The position numbers were made by a program, and so were the translations under genes. 64,000 nucleotides of DNA from Microbulbifer sp. ALW1 (GTDB lineage Bacteria; Pseudomonadota; Gammaproteobacteria; Pseudomonadales; Cellvibrionaceae), in NCBI RefSeq assembly GCF_009903625.1, contig NZ_CP047569.1, positions 3,512,501-3,576,500 on the forward strand, in the 5' to 3' direction. The notes beneath the pieces are model-generated. The model was not told where the DNA came from, made no database searches, and saw only the letters and a program-made list of their open reading frames with translations. This document shows positions 61,582 to 64,000 of the stretch, one piece after another (positions within the stretch are counted from its first letter, which is position 1; the number at the start of each line of letters is the position of its first letter).

Positions 61582-63918
61582 ATGGCCAACTCCAACCCGC
61601 TGTCTGATCTATTTTCGCGCGCGCGTCCCATGGTGGAACGGGAACTGCAAAACCTGACGCCGCCCTATACTCTGTTTTTTTCCGTCAGCGACGGTAAACA
61701 GCGTGCAAAGGTATGCCACGCGAGTGGACAAGACCTGCGCGCCCTGTGGCTGAAACTTGCCAATCAGTCACGAAAATTACTGACCGGCGCAAAAATACAA
61801 GGCCAGTGGTTGCGGATTGACTGGGTCACCGACAGCGAGCCCATGAACTGGGCAGCGTTGCTCGAGCGGTTCAAAAATACCAAGCGCGGATACTTCCGCT
61901 ACGGACTGGCCCTCGACAGCCAACGGAAAGTCGCCTTCCTCGAACAGGAACTGAATGGCAACGCCATGCTCTATGGTGGCAGCACTGTTGCCCATGTTGT
62001 GGTCAATGAGAGTCAGTTTCGCAGTTACACCGACCGTCGATTCGGCCCCAATACACCACTAAATTTTACGGAAGAAGCCACGGTGGAGGTGCTGCACACA
62101 AAAGGCATTTTCCTCGATAGAAAAACGAATCCACAGCTACTCTACGGACCCGGGCGAAATGCAGGACGTCGTGTCATAGAGGCACTGGATGAGCCGATAG
62201 CCTTCCACCTGGTAGACACCAGCAGCCGCTACCTGGCTTCTCAAGTACTAAAGAATGGGCGTTTCGAGTACGGCTGGCACTGCTGTTTCGACCGCGCCAT
62301 TGGCACCTACAACACCCTGCGCCACGCAAGCTCCACCTACGCCATGACGGAAGGCTGGGAAGTGACCCGCGACCAAGCCACCAAACGCGCTATCGATCGG
62401 GCGCTGGCACACCTCACGGAAAAGCTGATCAAAAAGGTGCAGCTTCCCTCCGGCGAAGAAGGCGCTTTCCTGGTGGAGGCCAACGGTGAAATAAAACTCG
62501 GAGGTAACGCCGTCTGCCTGCTGGCACTGGTGAAATACTGCGAGCTCACTGGCAGCGACAACTACGATGGTTTGATGGAGCAACTGGCGCTCGGCATCCG
62601 CTTTATGCAGGATCAGGCAAGCGGGAAATTTGTGCATGTCCTGCAGTACCCTGAGCTCACGCTGAAAGAGGAGTTCCGGATCATCTATTACGATGGCGAA
62701 GCCGCGTTCGGCCTGATGCGGCTGTACGGTCTGACAAAGGATGAACGTTGGCTAAACATTGTTGAGAAAGCCTTCGAGTACTTTATTGCCAACAACCACT
62801 GGCAAGCGCACGACCACTGGCTGAGCTACTGTGTCAACGAGCTGACCCTGTACAGACCTTCAGCGCGCTACTACCAGTTTGGCATTCAGAATGTGATCGG
62901 TCATCTGGATTTCATCATTGAACGCATCACCACCTTCCCTACTCTGCTGGAGTTGATGATGGCCGCAGAGCGGATGGTCAGCCGCCTGCGCCAGGAAAAG
63001 GCATTTTCCTATCTTCTGAATCAGCTGGACCTACCAAAATTCTACCGAGCTCTACACACGCGGGCCATGTATCTACTCAACGGCTACTTCTGGCCCGAGT
63101 ATGCCATGTACTTTAAAAACCCGGAAAAAATTGTCGGCAGCTTTTATATTCGACACCACGCCTTTCGGGTACGCATTGACGATGTGGAGCACTACCTGTC
63201 TGGATTTGTGGCCTACAGGAAGTACCTTCTAGAAAATGAACACAAAATATCAAAGAGTGAAAGTAAAAATCTCCCATACATTGAAAGCGAAACAAATGAA
63301 ATAATGTTTGCAAAAGTAAAGAATTTTCATGTTGATATAAAAAAATTACAACAACAATTTAACGATAACATTTCCAATGAACCATCGACACCTTATCGGG
63401 ATAACAACATTGAATATATCGGCTGGGCAGTAACCAGCAGAGACGGGTCACTAAATGACGGTGTCAGGCGCATATCATCGAATGACAAAAACAACAAGCG
63501 CGGAAAAGAAAAAACCAAAATTTGCAATGGATATCTCAATGAAGTTTTACAATCGATAAAAAGCAAGAACCTACAACCTTACCGTGCGAGAATAATGCAA
63601 CTGAAAAGTAACGGTAAAGAAATGCCATTTCACGTGGATGAGAAGAAAGAGGCCTGGAGATTACACATTCCAATCAACACCAACCCAGAATCCTATTTTG
63701 AGTGGCGCAGAAAAGATGGAAGCATAGAACGCGTACACTTGCCGGCTGACGGCTCAGCATGGCTGGTCAGGGTGGACGTAGAGCACAGGGCAACCAATTT
63801 AGACCCCGACAACAAAAATCGGGTGCACCTCTTGATGGGACTAAACGAACCACCAAAGCTCGAACAGATCAAACCTCTCTTATTGGTGAATAAAGAAGAG
63901 CCTGTCGAAATGCCATAA
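61582..63918 (+). CDS. unknown protein with C-terminal HxD...H dioxygenase-like domain
   Basis: 778-residue protein of unknown function, two parts. Residues about 1-545 are mostly helical, with Asn/Gln/Tyr/Trp-rich repeats (LGGNAVCLLALVKYC, YDGEAAFGLMRLYGL, HWLSYCVNELTLY) that suggest an alpha/alpha toroid. A charged linker (550-580) follows. The last 130 residues hold FHVD (H684, D686), WRLHIPINTNP, VDVEH (H735) and NRVHLLMG (R747), the iron and 2-oxoglutarate pattern of asp/asn beta-hydroxylase-like enzymes. From about 63230 the DNA turns AT-rich, so the C-terminal part may have been acquired. Good start ATG 61582. Confidence 0.75.
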   Translation: MANSNPLSDLFSRARPMVERELQNLTPPYTLFFSVSDGKQRAKVCHASGQDLRALWLKLANQSRKLLTGAKIQGQWLRIDWVTDSEPMNWAALLERFKNTKRGYFRYGLALDSQRKVAFLEQELNGNAMLYGGSTVAHVVVNESQFRSYTDRRFGPNTPLNFTEEATVEVLHTKGIFLDRKTNPQLLYGPGRNAGRRVIEALDEPIAFHLVDTSSRYLASQVLKNGRFEYGWHCCFDRAIGTYNTLRHASSTYAMTEGWEVTRDQATKRAIDRALAHLTEKLIKKVQLPSGEEGAFLVEANGEIKLGGNAVCLLALVKYCELTGSDNYDGLMEQLALGIRFMQDQASGKFVHVLQYPELTLKEEFRIIYYDGEAAFGLMRLYGLTKDERWLNIVEKAFEYFIANNHWQAHDHWLSYCVNELTLYRPSARYYQFGIQNVIGHLDFIIERITTFPTLLELMMAAERMVSRLRQEKAFSYLLNQLDLPKFYRALHTRAMYLLNGYFWPEYAMYFKNPEKIVGSFYIRHHAFRVRIDDVEHYLSGFVAYRKYLLENEHKISKSESKNLPYIESETNEIMFAKVKNFHVDIKKLQQQFNDNISNEPSTPYRDNNIEYIGWAVTSRDGSLNDGVRRISSNDKNNKRGKEKTKICNGYLNEVLQSIKSKNLQPYRARIMQLKSNGKEMPFHVDEKKEAWRLHIPINTNPESYFEWRRKDGSIERVHLPADGSAWLVRVDVEHRATNLDPDNKNRVHLLMGLNEPPKLEQIKPLLLVNKEEPVEMP

Positions 63919-64000
63919 TACTTGCACCCGACCTACTGAAATTTTATTGGACCTTTCTACACACAGAAATTTCAGTGCATGACCTATCCGGATGTGCCCG

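Overview
The window looks like chromosomal DNA of a Gram-negative gammaproteobacterium, probably a marine, polysaccharide-degrading member of the Cellvibrionales such as Microbulbifer. This is inferred from gene content and style: TamA/TamB, TtcA, RsmE, a FadH-type dienoyl-CoA reductase, a GH43 lipoprotein, DUF6116 and DUF3149 proteins, a short 4.5S RNA, and moderately high GC with a preference for C-ended codons. No phage, insertion sequence, CRISPR array, tRNA or rRNA gene was seen. Genes are dense on both strands.

Left part (0-11 kb): end of an NhaC antiporter; a PhoD-like phosphatase with an alpha/beta hydrolase; an MtfA-like peptidase whose 3' end overlaps a MocA-like nucleotidyltransferase on the other strand; and tamA-tamB for outer-membrane assembly. 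11-24 kb: a small DUF3149 membrane protein behind a well-formed FNR/Anr-type promoter; acetoacetyl-CoA synthetase with a divergent LysR regulator; a PadR regulator and HAAS membrane protein behind two tandem palindromic operators; dps; an ACE-like (M2) lipoprotein peptidase; the 4.5S SRP RNA; a QueD-like protein and rsmE; and alanine dehydrogenase with a divergent Lrp-type regulator. 24-34 kb: an RND efflux pair, an Mpo1-like protein, an orphan polymorphic-toxin nuclease with a SUKH immunity gene in AT-richer DNA, a macrodomain protein and putP.

Middle (34-49.5 kb): a lysozyme-like protein running into the 3' end of ttcA, a TesA-like esterase divergent from an ABC transporter pair, bioA, a GH43 lipoprotein, a DsbD/thioredoxin-fold redox pair, an AhpD-fold protein lacking the usual cysteines, dinB with a LexA box wrapped round its -10 element, and a sigma-like/anti-sigma-like pair.

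Right part (49.5-64 kb): a nine-gene minus-strand operon of acyl-CoA catabolism (histidine phosphatase, acyl-CoA dehydrogenase, APH-type kinase, three SDRs, MaoC hydratase, thiolase, quinone-oxidoreductase-like MDR) divergent from a LysR gene, then fadH. The operon resembles, as separate proteins, the kinase-dehydrogenase pair of animal ACAD10/11 and the domains of peroxisomal MFE-2. The last gene is a 778-residue protein of unknown function with a C-terminal HxD...H dioxygenase-like domain in AT-rich DNA.

Two signals stand out. One is a family of three 111-116 bp intergenic elements (35331, 39572, 59012) built to the same plan: 31-32 bp imperfect inverted arms whose sequence differs from copy to copy, an inner hairpin and a 26-base core. 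The other is the 4-hydroxyacyl-CoA/(R)-specific beta-oxidation operon.
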